Source: Lentisphaerota bacterium (lineage in GTDB: Bacteria > Verrucomicrobiota > Lentisphaeria > Victivallales > Victivallaceae). From it: a stretch of 64,000 bases of DNA. This document shows, piece after piece, positions 1 through 6,889 of this stretch. Both the position numbers and the translations under genes were made by a program. The notes beneath the pieces are model-generated. The model made no database searches. It was not told where the DNA came from and saw nothing but the letters and a program-made list of their open reading frames with translations. Position 1 is the first letter of the stretch. Every line of letters begins with the position of its first letter. The DNA lies in NCBI GenBank assembly GCA_015061815.1, contig SUVW01000002.1:1-64000 (forward strand), given 5' to 3'.

Positions 1-1
1 C

Positions 2-265
2 AATGGCTCTGCGGATGTAAACCTTGTTGAAATGAAATTAGCCTCAAATAGTAAATTGAAGCAAAATCTTGAAAATCAAGTGGAAATTTATAAGAAAGCA
101 AATAATACAGTAAATGCATTGAAAGTGATATTATGTTTTTCTGAATCTGAATTAGCCAAGGTATCCCATATATTGTCTGAACTTGGACTTTCAGAAGAAA
201 AAGGCGTGTATGTTATTGACGCTAGTCCTAATAAAATTTCGGCATCAAACGCTGTTACGCATTAA
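2..265 (+). CDS. C-terminal end of a probable PD-(D/E)XK nuclease-fold protein (5' end outside window)
   Basis: The reading frame is open from the first bases of the window and stops at 263-265, so only the last 87 or so residues are seen. An ATG at 32 is internal and has no ribosome-binding site. The visible part has an acidic residue followed by a strand and E-x-K (ADVNLVEMKLAS), which matches the D...ExK half of the PD-(D/E)XK fold. A helix rich in Lys, Asn and Gln follows, then an amphipathic C-terminal segment. This fold is known in restriction, repair and recombination nucleases. The specific function is not determinable from the fragment. The next gene starts 12 bases downstream on the same strand. 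Confidence 0.5.
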   Translation, partial: NGSADVNLVEMKLASNSKLKQNLENQVEIYKKANNTVNALKVILCFSESELAKVSHILSELGLSEEKGVYVIDASPNKISASNAVTH

Positions 266-277
266 ATAGGATTGGAA

Positions 278-763
278 ATGGAAACTGAACTTTGTAATAT
301 GTGTATGATCACTGATGCTCAAGGGCGGGTGTTGGTGCAGGAGAGATTGCCGAAGCCGTCGAATCCGTGGTCGGGGTTGACTTTTCCCGGGGGACATGTG
401 GAGCCGGGAGAAACAGTTGTGGCTTCGGTTATCCGCGAGGTTCAGGAGGAAACCGGTTTGACCGTTTCCAACTTGCAGAATTGCGGATATATTCAGTGGT
501 ACAATCCAGTTAAACAGTCGCAGTATTTTGTATTCCTTTTCAAAACCAGCACCTTTTCCGGAGAACTGACCGCTTCCGTTGAGGGCAACGTCAAGTGGAT
601 GACTCTCAACGAAATGCTTGCCGGAAAACTCGCTCCAAACATGACCAAATACCTCGCCGTCTTCCAAAACGAAAACATCCCCCAAGCCTACGGCATCTCC
701 GGTAAAGGGTTGAATGTTTTAGATTATAACGGAAACAACATCGAAAGTTTTAATACAAAATGA
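278..763 (+). CDS. NUDIX hydrolase (MutT/8-oxo-dGTP diphosphatase-like)
   Basis: NUDIX enzymes hydrolyse a nucleoside diphosphate linked to another group, often to clean the nucleotide pool. The complete NUDIX box is visible (GGHVEPGETVVAS, then REVQEETGL), with the catalytic REVQEE core at about residues 50-56. The length of about 161 residues fits a single-domain NUDIX protein. I chose ATG 278 because AGGA lies at 268-271 with six bases of spacing; the in-frame TTG at 272 is too close to it. The stop overlaps the next start as ATGA (760-763), which suggests translational coupling to the nuclease-like gene that follows. A housekeeping role in nucleotide sanitation is the default. The flanking nuclease-fold genes leave a nucleotide-modifying accessory role possible. 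Confidence 0.88.
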   Translation: METELCNMCMITDAQGRVLVQERLPKPSNPWSGLTFPGGHVEPGETVVASVIREVQEETGLTVSNLQNCGYIQWYNPVKQSQYFVFLFKTSTFSGELTASVEGNVKWMTLNEMLAGKLAPNMTKYLAVFQNENIPQAYGISGKGLNVLDYNGNNIESFNTK

Positions 764-1341
764 AATCTTTATTTACTGTTCACGCTGGAGAATATCTTAC
801 CGGTGCTTATATTGAAGAAAAATTATCAAACAAAGAGCATTCATACAATGTTTGGGTCCCGGGACGGGATACCGGGGTTGATTTACTGGTCACCAACTCC
901 AATAATACCAAGATGTGTTCATTGCAGGTAAAATATACCAAAGACTATTATTTAACTCTCGGCAATGCTGATGCAAAATTTCGCAGCAATCTTACTACTT
1001 GCGGATGGTGGACTTTGGATCGGAATAAAATATTGACCTCACCTGCTGATTTGTGGGTTTTAATGTTGCTGCCTTTTGATAACAAAGATCCGCAATTTAT
1101 TATCATAACTCCACAGGAACTGCTGCAGCGGTTGTCAAAGATTCATGGCAACAGTTCAAAACTCAACACTTATTTTTGGATCACCAACGACCAGGATAAT
1201 CCACGGTGCATCGAAACCAGGGGACTTAAAGCTACTGAAAAGTATGCTATTTTTGCTAAAAATGAATCCCCAAAAGAATCCGTAAGAGACTTTTCTGAAT
1301 TTCTCAACAATTGGAATCCACTCCTGGAAAAATTGAAATAA
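760..1341 (+). CDS. PD-(D/E)XK-like protein, uncharacterised
   Basis: This 193-residue protein is not one I can name. The N-terminal part has a helix with a conserved-looking Glu (HAGEYLTGAYIEEKL), then VPGRDTGVDLLV and a strand with QVK (CSLQVKYTKDYY). That order, E ... D ... QxK, is a known variant active site of the PD-(D/E)XK nuclease fold. The rest of the protein has mixed secondary structure with a Trp-rich segment near the middle. It overlaps the NUDIX gene by four bases, so the two are very likely made together. It could be a nuclease, or a family member that kept only the fold. No signal peptide or membrane segment is present. Confidence 0.65.
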   Translation: MKSLFTVHAGEYLTGAYIEEKLSNKEHSYNVWVPGRDTGVDLLVTNSNNTKMCSLQVKYTKDYYLTLGNADAKFRSNLTTCGWWTLDRNKILTSPADLWVLMLLPFDNKDPQFIIITPQELLQRLSKIHGNSSKLNTYFWITNDQDNPRCIETRGLKATEKYAIFAKNESPKESVRDFSEFLNNWNPLLEKLK

Positions 1342-2054
1342 TTGTGACTTTATTATAGGATAAAGTTGCAAGTTTCCAAACGGCTGATTGTGCAAAGGTA
1401 ATATTATGAAAAAGATTTATGCTATAAATGTCAGTGGCAGAAGTTCAATGGCGAAGATTGGCGAAATCTTCTGATCAGGCTCTTAAAAAAACAACTGCTG
1501 AAACTTATCACTGCGATGCCGGAAAAGCCGGAAATTTATCTTGTTCAGAAAGATCTCATCTGGAATCAACAAACTTTTGAACTCCACCGCAACTGGCAAG
1601 ACTACCTCTCGGACTTTTGAAATTTTGCTACCGTAGTTTTATGCGAAAGAGTGTCTCATTCAGATACAAAACGTATAAATTCCGGCATTTTGCTCCAAGC
1701 CGCAATCCACGCTAGACGAAATATAAACTATGATCACATATCATTAAGCACATAGTTCAAAATGATGAGATTAATCAAGCTTACCCCAATCATACGAGCA
1801 TGGTTTGAAAAAATAGCATCTCCATGCTATATTAGGCGCAAATGTTATTCTATTCTTAAAAATAACCGTTGTGGAGAAAAATATTACTGTTTTTGCTCGT
1901 TGGTGGCAAATATAATTTGTGATTTTCTATGATTGTTTGGAAATATCAAACAAGGTAAAAGCACAGCTTCTGAGGTTTTTTCTAGTTATTATATGTTGTA
2001 TTATTCAAGCATTTTTTGTTCTCGGTTAGTCTAAGAAATAAAAGTGAGGAATTT
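1342..2054. other. Gene-poor AT-rich interval
   Basis: No intact gene is seen here. It holds the possible gene remnant at 1402-1620, described separately, and a small perfect hairpin at 1814-1829 (TAGCAT, CTCC, ATGCTA). The last 200 bases before the protease gene are very AT-rich and probably contain its promoter, but no -35/-10 pair stands out clearly. Confidence 0.5.
1402..1620 (+). pseudogene. Possible remnant of a small gene
   Basis: A frame bounded by a stop at 1399-1401 and a stop at 1618-1620 is open for about 72 codons. It reads like real protein: WRNLLIRLLKKQLLKLI, then MPEKPEIYLVQKDLIWNQ and ELHRNWQDYLSDF. There is no usable start before ATG 1516. A short frame that does start properly (ATG 1406) runs 22 codons in another phase and ends at 1472-1474. 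The simplest reading is a small gene broken by a frameshift near its 5' end. It could also be chance coding potential. I recognise no family. Confidence 0.35.
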
Positions 2055-3515
2055 ATGAAAATAGCACGTTTAGGACTCTGTATATTTATTTGCCTGTCTC
2101 TAATCTCATTTTGCAACTTGTATGCAGATGATTTTTCAAAATGTGCAATGATAAGGGGAGACGGGGGACGTGGATCCGGCTTTTTTATCCACAAAAACAA
2201 TCAAGTATTTGTCGTCACATGCAATCATATCGCATTGAACCTTAAAAATATGGAAATTTACGATACGGAAGGGAAAAAATATGCATGTTCCAAAGTTTTA
2301 TCTGCGACAGATCGTGACATTGCGATTATTCCCATTGATAATTTGGCACGGCAAGAAATAGACAAGTTACAATTTTTTCATATTGCCCAGTCGTTCCAGA
2401 TTGATAATACATCCGACTCATTAATTTGTTATGGAGATAGCGAAGGACGCGGCGTTATCGTTTCTTGTCAAGGAAAAATTTTGGGGAAAGGAGGCAGGTA
2501 TATTGAAGTTGATACACCTTTTGTACAGGGGAATAGCGGTGGTCCGCTTGTTGATAAAAAAACTGGGAAAGTCATAGCAGTAGCGTCATTGCTAACCGGG
2601 TTGCAAAGTAACCAATGGGTAAAAGGAACTCGCTTTGATGCCAGCAGTAATCAGGCGCGTCGTTTTGGAATGCGTCTGGATAATTTAGATTGGGCAACGC
2701 TGAAAGAATTGACTTTCCCCATGATAAAAGATACACATACTGCGAAAACTCTATTTAGACAGAAAGACTATACGAATGCGTATATATATAGTCGTAAAGC
2801 GGATTTCGCAGACTCAGAAATCCAATATCAATTGGGGTTTATGCTATTTACAGGAAAAGGATGTAAACAAAATACAGACGAAGCTATGCGTTATTTGAAG
2901 AATGCACAGGATCAAGAAAATCCGAATGCGCTTTTCTTTTTGGCGTCTCAAGGAATTTACAAGGATAATCATGAAAAAGTGCAAAAATTGCGCAAAGCTG
3001 CCTTTAATGGACATACCGCTGCGCAAATGCGTTTATGGGCAATTTATTCAAAAGGGATCCCGGAAATTCAACCTGATCAAGAGGAGGCAAATAAATGGTT
3101 GCGTACAGCAGCTGCATCCGGTGATCCCACTGCGCAATCTAATTTGGGTTGTATGTATACTTATGGCATCAATGGATTTCCTAAAGATGAATCTGCTGCA
3201 TTTAAATGGTTGAAGTTAGCTGACGAAAAAAGTAAAGAAATTAATAATCCGTCATTGAGAGCTTTCGTTTTTTTTGAATTGGGGCGCGCATATTGCAATG
3301 GTCATGTTGTCAAAGAAGATGTTTTTCGAGGTGGTTATTATTTACAAAAAGCTGCAGAACTTGACAACGCCAGCGCACAATTTATGCTAGGCATTATGTA
3401 TTACATGGGAAAAGGCGTCGCACAAGACCACAAAAAGGCGGTGTTCTGGTATCGCAAAGCTGCCGCCCAAGGTAATACCAATGCAAAAAAGGCGTTGAAA
3501 ATGTTGGGATACTAA
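2055..3515 (+). CDS. Secreted trypsin-like serine protease with C-terminal Sel1 repeats
   Basis: Residues 1-24 form a signal peptide (MKIARLGLCIFICL, cleavage near LYA-D), so the protein is exported. Residues 30-215 are a trypsin/HtrA-type protease domain with the whole triad visible: His58 in TCNHIAL, Asp88 in DRDIAI, Ser161 in GNSGGPL. From about residue 265 to the end there are Sel1/TPR-like repeats, for example EANKWLRTAAASGDPTAQSNLG and KKAVFWYRKAAAQGN, which normally bind protein partners. ATG 2055 was chosen over an upstream in-frame ATG at 2016 because AGGA lies at 2047-2050 and the signal peptide starts there. It stands alone on the plus strand. No PDZ domain is present, so the repeats probably supply substrate or partner binding. 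Confidence 0.85.
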   Translation: MKIARLGLCIFICLSLISFCNLYADDFSKCAMIRGDGGRGSGFFIHKNNQVFVVTCNHIALNLKNMEIYDTEGKKYACSKVLSATDRDIAIIPIDNLARQEIDKLQFFHIAQSFQIDNTSDSLICYGDSEGRGVIVSCQGKILGKGGRYIEVDTPFVQGNSGGPLVDKKTGKVIAVASLLTGLQSNQWVKGTRFDASSNQARRFGMRLDNLDWATLKELTFPMIKDTHTAKTLFRQKDYTNAYIYSRKADFADSEIQYQLGFMLFTGKGCKQNTDEAMRYLKNAQDQENPNALFFLASQGIYKDNHEKVQKLRKAAFNGHTAAQMRLWAIYSKGIPEIQPDQEEANKWLRTAAASGDPTAQSNLGCMYTYGINGFPKDESAAFKWLKLADEKSKEINNPSLRAFVFFELGRAYCNGHVVKEDVFRGGYYLQKAAELDNASAQFMLGIMYYMGKGVAQDHKKAVFWYRKAAAQGNTNAKKALKMLGY

Positions 3516-3667
3516 CTTGAAAGGCTGTAAGCTATTTTGTATTATGGCAAAACTAATCCGATAATGTTGAAATAAGGCTATAAAAAAAGTCCATTTAAAA
3601 TTATATCAAAACCAATTGTTAATTCACGAAATTCAAGAATTGATCATATAAGAATGTTGCAGATTTT

Positions 3668-4540
3668 ATGAAACAAGATAATGCTAAAGTGCTTTGGCAC
3701 TATACATCAATAGATACGTTGGTTAAGATATGTACTAATTTAACCATGCATGCCACACATTATGCTTTTATGAATGATGCAGAAGAAGTGAAAATGGGAG
3801 CAAATTCTATATTAAACGCTATTGAAGATATGTCTAAATCAAAAGAGGATAAAGATACATTTAACTATATTCGCACTAGGTTTAATGATCTACTTGGGGA
3901 TCCTATATTAAATTTGTTTTATATAATTTCTTTTTCAAAAGCTAGAGATGCGTTGTCTCAATGGCGTGGATACACTCCAACTTGCGGGGGGTGTGCAATT
4001 GGTTTTGATGCTTCAAAATTAGAGCAAGCGTTATCAAAAAAGATAGATTCCAAATATGGAATTAGACACGCACCGATGGCATTTGTGGATTGTGTATATC
4101 CTAAAACACAAAGAGCAATTCAGTTAACTGCTGCTCCTTTTTTAGTACGAATAAAGGATTTTTATAAATCAAGAAATGAGAATAATCAAAACGAGATTGA
4201 ATTGAAAATATCCCAAGAATTCTGGAAACTTATGAGTTGGACATATTGTGTAAAAAATCCTTGTTTTGAAGAAGAACAAGAAAAACGTTTGGTATTCAGT
4301 CATCTTGCACCATATTCGACAATACAATTTGAAAATAGGAAACCATTTTTGGAAATTTCAATAGACAAAAAAATTTTTCCTGATTTAATCAAAGAAGTCA
4401 TAATATCTCCACACGGCAATGTTGAGAAAAATATACAATTTGTCCGTTTCTTTTCTCATGCCTTAAACGAAAAATATAATTATAAAGTTCCAAAAGGTTT
4501 GCTTTTCCCTGTAACCAAAAGCAAACTTCCCTATCGATGA
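3668..4540 (+). CDS. DUF2971 family protein
   Basis: The protein of 290 residues matches the DUF2971 pattern. An N-terminal LWHYTSIDTLVKI is followed by HATHYAFMNDAEEVKMG, then a strand FYIISFSKARDALSQWRGY and a GCAIGFDASKL segment. DUF2971 is known from many bacterial accessory regions but has no established biochemical role. No membrane segment or signal peptide is seen. The ribosome-binding site before ATG 3668 is weak. Base composition is AT-rich like the neighbouring protease gene and unlike the later sugar-enzyme genes, which suggests acquisition. It is followed by a decayed fragment in the opposite orientation. Confidence 0.75.
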   Translation: MKQDNAKVLWHYTSIDTLVKICTNLTMHATHYAFMNDAEEVKMGANSILNAIEDMSKSKEDKDTFNYIRTRFNDLLGDPILNLFYIISFSKARDALSQWRGYTPTCGGCAIGFDASKLEQALSKKIDSKYGIRHAPMAFVDCVYPKTQRAIQLTAAPFLVRIKDFYKSRNENNQNEIELKISQEFWKLMSWTYCVKNPCFEEEQEKRLVFSHLAPYSTIQFENRKPFLEISIDKKIFPDLIKEVIISPHGNVEKNIQFVRFFSHALNEKYNYKVPKGLLFPVTKSKLPYR

Positions 4541-4571
4541 TAAAACGGCAATCTACTAATATTTGATGAAA

Positions 4572-4600
4572 AGCGTACCAGAATTATTCCTGATACACTT
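4572..4600 (-). terminator. Hairpin terminator downstream of a decayed gene
   Basis: GCGTACCAG (4573-4581) pairs, with G-U wobbles, with CTGATACAC (4590-4598), and T runs lie on both sides. It sits just after the stop of the remnant at 4618-4746. Its sequence closely resembles the hairpin at 32978-33007, which follows the intact relative of that remnant. Confidence 0.6.
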
Positions 4601-4617
4601 TTGTTTTGAATATATCT

Positions 4618-4746
4618 TTATTCCATTCCAAACATCTTCCGTTGCTCGTCCCAGTTTTCCTGGAAGCCTTTGCGGAACTTGGATGCCGTTGTGGTTGGCG
4701 TTGATTTGACTTCTGTGATTGCAAAATAGAGAACCGGTTGAGGATA
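4618..4746 (-). pseudogene. 3' remnant of a recombinase-associated (ParB-like) gene
   Basis: On the minus strand, a frame of about 42 codons with no start ends in KGFQENWDEQRKMFGME. This resembles the tail of the protein at 33025-33372, which ends in TGLPADWEEQKKFLRIE: Trp, EQ, Lys and the spacing to the end are kept. The downstream hairpin is also conserved between the two places. I infer that a gene of this type once stood here and lost its 5' portion, perhaps during insertion or deletion in this accessory strip. Assignment from a 40-residue tail is tentative. Confidence 0.45.
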
Positions 4747-4790
4747 TCAAAAAACTATGTCCAATTCTTTGGGGGTAAATAAACCTGTAT

Positions 4791-5180
4791 TCAGAGAAAT
4801 CTTGTGAAATATTCTTCGAAAAACTTTTGGCATATTGAATTCAAAATTTCCTTGGACATTAAAATTTTCTTCAATTGGCGCAGTTGTATTTTTATGTTTG
4901 TTACTGTCATCGCATTGTACTGCTCGCCACTTGCTTGATAAATATAAAATCCTGTTATTGCAGTTGTACTATTAATAAAAGCTCCGTATTCCTTGAGGTA
5001 TTCTTGCAATGTTTGCAAAAGAATTTCCTTATCCTCCAAGCACAAAACGTCATCAATCTTTTTAGTTTTCGCCTGAAAGGTGTTGTAGCAATGAACCAGC
5101 TCTGCGGCTGTTTTTATAGCGCCAGATACAACGAAAGATTTTTCATCATTATTAATGTTTACGTACTGCTGTTTTTCCAT
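4791..5180 (-). CDS. Uncharacterised 129-residue protein
   Basis: I do not recognise this family. The product is small, soluble and probably mostly helical, with many Lys, Glu and Gln residues (KTKKIDDVLCLEDKEILLQTLQEYL) and no signal peptide. The start is well supported: AGGGGG lies nine bases before ATG 5180 on the minus strand, and a consensus-like promoter is found at 5249-5277. It is a stand-alone transcription unit, and the decayed remnant downstream has its own terminator. The palindrome over the promoter -10 region suggests the gene is repressed by some regulator, possibly itself, although no DNA-binding motif is obvious. Confidence 0.65.
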   Translation of the reverse strand: MEKQQYVNINNDEKSFVVSGAIKTAAELVHCYNTFQAKTKKIDDVLCLEDKEILLQTLQEYLKEYGAFINSTTAITGFYIYQASGEQYNAMTVTNIKIQLRQLKKILMSKEILNSICQKFFEEYFTRFL

Positions 5181-5238
5181 TATTTTTCCCCCTTGTGAAA
5201 AAACTTTTGCCGGTCAGTAATAACCAGCACCCCATTAT

Positions 5239-5277
5239 TTGGGAAATCATTATAATATATTCCCAATTTTTTTTCAA
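5239..5277 (-). promoter_or_regulatory. Sigma-70 promoter with overlapping palindrome
   Basis: On the minus strand TTGAAA (5277-5272) is followed by a 17-base spacer and TATAAT (5254-5249). TTGGGA (5239-5244) and TCCCAA (5261-5266) form an inverted repeat that straddles the -10 element, as expected for a repressor site. It drives the gene starting at 5180. Confidence 0.65.
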
Positions 5278-5394
5278 CACATTTTTGTGTTTTTTACAAA
5301 AAAATTATTGGGGAAGAAAAAATGGAACCAGGAGTTCCGCAATTAAGGTATGGGGCTCGGGAAATCTTTTTATAATCCGGCCGGAGGGAGATGG

Positions 5395-5481
5395 ATGATT
5401 TCAAAACTGGCAGTTTTGCATTGGATGTTTTTCGATTGGAAAAATCCTCCACTATTTTTTTGTTTAAATTTCAAGTCGTAA
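5395..5481 (+). CDS. Possible 28-residue small protein
   Basis: An ATG at 5395 lies seven bases after GGAGG (5383-5387), within the strong GGAGGGAG at 5383-5390, and opens a 28-codon frame rich in aromatic residues (LHWMFFDWKNPPLFF). TATAAT sits at 5371-5376, and a terminator hairpin overlaps and follows the stop. The arrangement looks like a complete minimal transcription unit. It could equally be a small regulatory RNA in which the frame is accidental, since a second frame begins at ATG 5391. No convincing -35 element is seen at the expected distance. Confidence 0.3.
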   Translation: MISKLAVLHWMFFDWKNPPLFFCLNFKS

Positions 5482-5514
5482 GTTCTTAATAATTAGCTTG
5501 CGGCTTTCTTTTTT
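5472..5514 (+). terminator. Rho-independent terminator
   Basis: AAGTCGTAAG pairs with CTTGCGGCTT across an AT-rich loop, using two G-U pairs, and is followed by TTCTTTTTT. It points along the plus strand. Confidence 0.6.
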
Positions 5515-5812
5515 ATTGGGACCGGCCATTGTTTCGGGTGAATTCTGCAATATCCCGGAAACACCTCATTCCCGGGCTGATAACTTATCGATAACTTATT
5601 ACCCGTTTTGCCAAAAGTCAAGCGGATTTTTTCAGTAACTTCAAGTATATAATACCCGGAAATCCATCGGGTTGTGACCTTTGCGGATATTCGGCGGAAT
5701 CCGGGTTTCAGGTGATACTCATGCAGAGAGCTATTCTATTGAAAAGCAAATCTGAATATGTCATCTTTGCCCCATCATCTTCGGATTCATCAACAATGAA
5801 AGGTGTTCTTTT

Positions 5813-6691
5813 TTACAAATCAACTTTTATTTTTTTATTTTTACGGAATGCACCGGGAGAAACTCCAAGTTTGTGCCGGAATTGCCTGCCGAAATAATTG
5901 GAATCGGAAAATCCGACTTCGGCAGCAATTTCCGTCAAACTTTTGCCGGTGGTCTGCAATAAGATCACTGCTTCTGAAATCCGCAGCTGCAGAGCATATT
6001 GCAGCGGAGAACACCCTACTGCGGTTAAAAAATTCCGCTGCAATGTCGCCCGCGACATACCTGAAGCACGGCACACGGCGGCAATTGTGAAATTTTCACG
6101 ATAATGCTTGTTGATAAAGGTAATAGCTTTGGAAATATAATTATAAGTGCTATTCTGCTTTTTCTCCTTTTCCGAGAAAAGCCTTGACAAATATGCCAAT
6201 ATTTCAATAAATATTCCCAAACAGCAAAACAGATGACCCGGAATCTGATTGATACTTTCCTGATGCAGCCGGGCTGCCAACTCCAGAATGAAGGCAAAAG
6301 AATCATCTTCCGCATGGAGTTGCGGATACAATTCATCTTCTCCGGAATGGAGGAAAAACAGTTTATTGAATCCCGGTTGCTGGGCGGCATCCAATAGCGG
6401 CATAGGCAGTGCTTCGGGAATAAAGAGAATATTAACCAGAGAAAAATCGGGCGAAACATTCCGGAATTCATGATTGAAATTCCGGGGAACAATAAAAATA
6501 TCATTCTTTCTGACTGTATTCATCCTGCCATTACAGAAATGCTGAGCTTCACCACGGAAAATCAGTACGATTTCCACAAATTCGTGCGTATGCGGTTTCG
6601 TGTTTTCCTGCGGTTCGCTCCAGTAAACATATAACGGGAAGTTGGTAATAGTACCAGCTGATACGATTGCCAGAGTTTTATTTTCCTGCAT
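5813..6691 (-). CDS. AraC-family transcriptional regulator
   Basis: The N-terminal 150 residues form a cupin-like sensing domain (HTHEFVEIVLIFRGEAQHF). The C-terminal 100 residues are the paired AraC helix-turn-helix domain (FTIAAVCRASGMSRATLQRNF, then SLTEIAAEVGFSDSNYFGRQFRHKLGVSPGAFR). Such proteins usually bind a sugar or glycan fragment and activate a nearby catabolic operon. GGAGGG stands nine bases before ATG 6691. It is divergent from the glycan operon starting at 6890, with 198 bases between the two starts, so it is the natural candidate regulator of that operon. The repeated motif TTGAGCAAATCKTTAA found upstream of 6890 and 11544 may be its binding site. Confidence 0.9.
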   Translation of the reverse strand: MQENKTLAIVSAGTITNFPLYVYWSEPQENTKPHTHEFVEIVLIFRGEAQHFCNGRMNTVRKNDIFIVPRNFNHEFRNVSPDFSLVNILFIPEALPMPLLDAAQQPGFNKLFFLHSGEDELYPQLHAEDDSFAFILELAARLHQESINQIPGHLFCCLGIFIEILAYLSRLFSEKEKKQNSTYNYISKAITFINKHYRENFTIAAVCRASGMSRATLQRNFLTAVGCSPLQYALQLRISEAVILLQTTGKSLTEIAAEVGFSDSNYFGRQFRHKLGVSPGAFRKNKKIKVDL

Positions 6692-6848
6692 TTTTAACCC
6701 TCCAGACCGGTTTGATTATTAAGATAATTGCCGAAATCAGAATTTTCAATATGAGAAATATAAAAAAAACAGTAATATGAGCGTTTTATGCTTCTAAATA
6801 AGCCTTTTGTGATGGATTTAAGATATTATTATGCTAAATTAAAGAATA

Positions 6849-6864
6849 TTGAGCAAATCTTTAA
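6849..6864 (+). promoter_or_regulatory. Candidate AraC-type operator, copy 1
   Basis: TTGAGCAAATCTTTAA lies 25 bases before the esterase start. The same 16-mer with one change occurs at 11447-11462. A tentative promoter lies just upstream (TTGTGA at 6807-6812, 17-base spacer, TATGCT at 6830-6835). The link to the divergent AraC gene is inferred. Confidence 0.4.
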
Positions 6865-6889
6865 TTGAGTGTGCAAAGCAGGTACGGAT

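Larger units (their letters stand above)
5181..5812. other. Gene-poor interval with small control elements
   Basis: This stretch holds the promoter and operator of the minus-strand 129-residue gene, a possible 28-codon mini gene with a terminator (5395-5514), an inverted repeat CAAAACTG-G-CAGTTTTG at 5402-5418, and a tandem 11-bp repeat of GATAACTTAT at 5579-5599. Between 5600 and 5812 I see nothing further. Confidence 0.55.

Noticed and set aside
4556-4750. 64-residue minus-strand ORF at the decayed fragment
   Set aside because: Its frame is not the one that resembles the known protein tail, and it lacks a ribosome-binding site.
5278-5295. Terminator-like CACA...TGTG followed by T run
   Set aside because: The stem is only four base pairs, too weak to support as a terminator.
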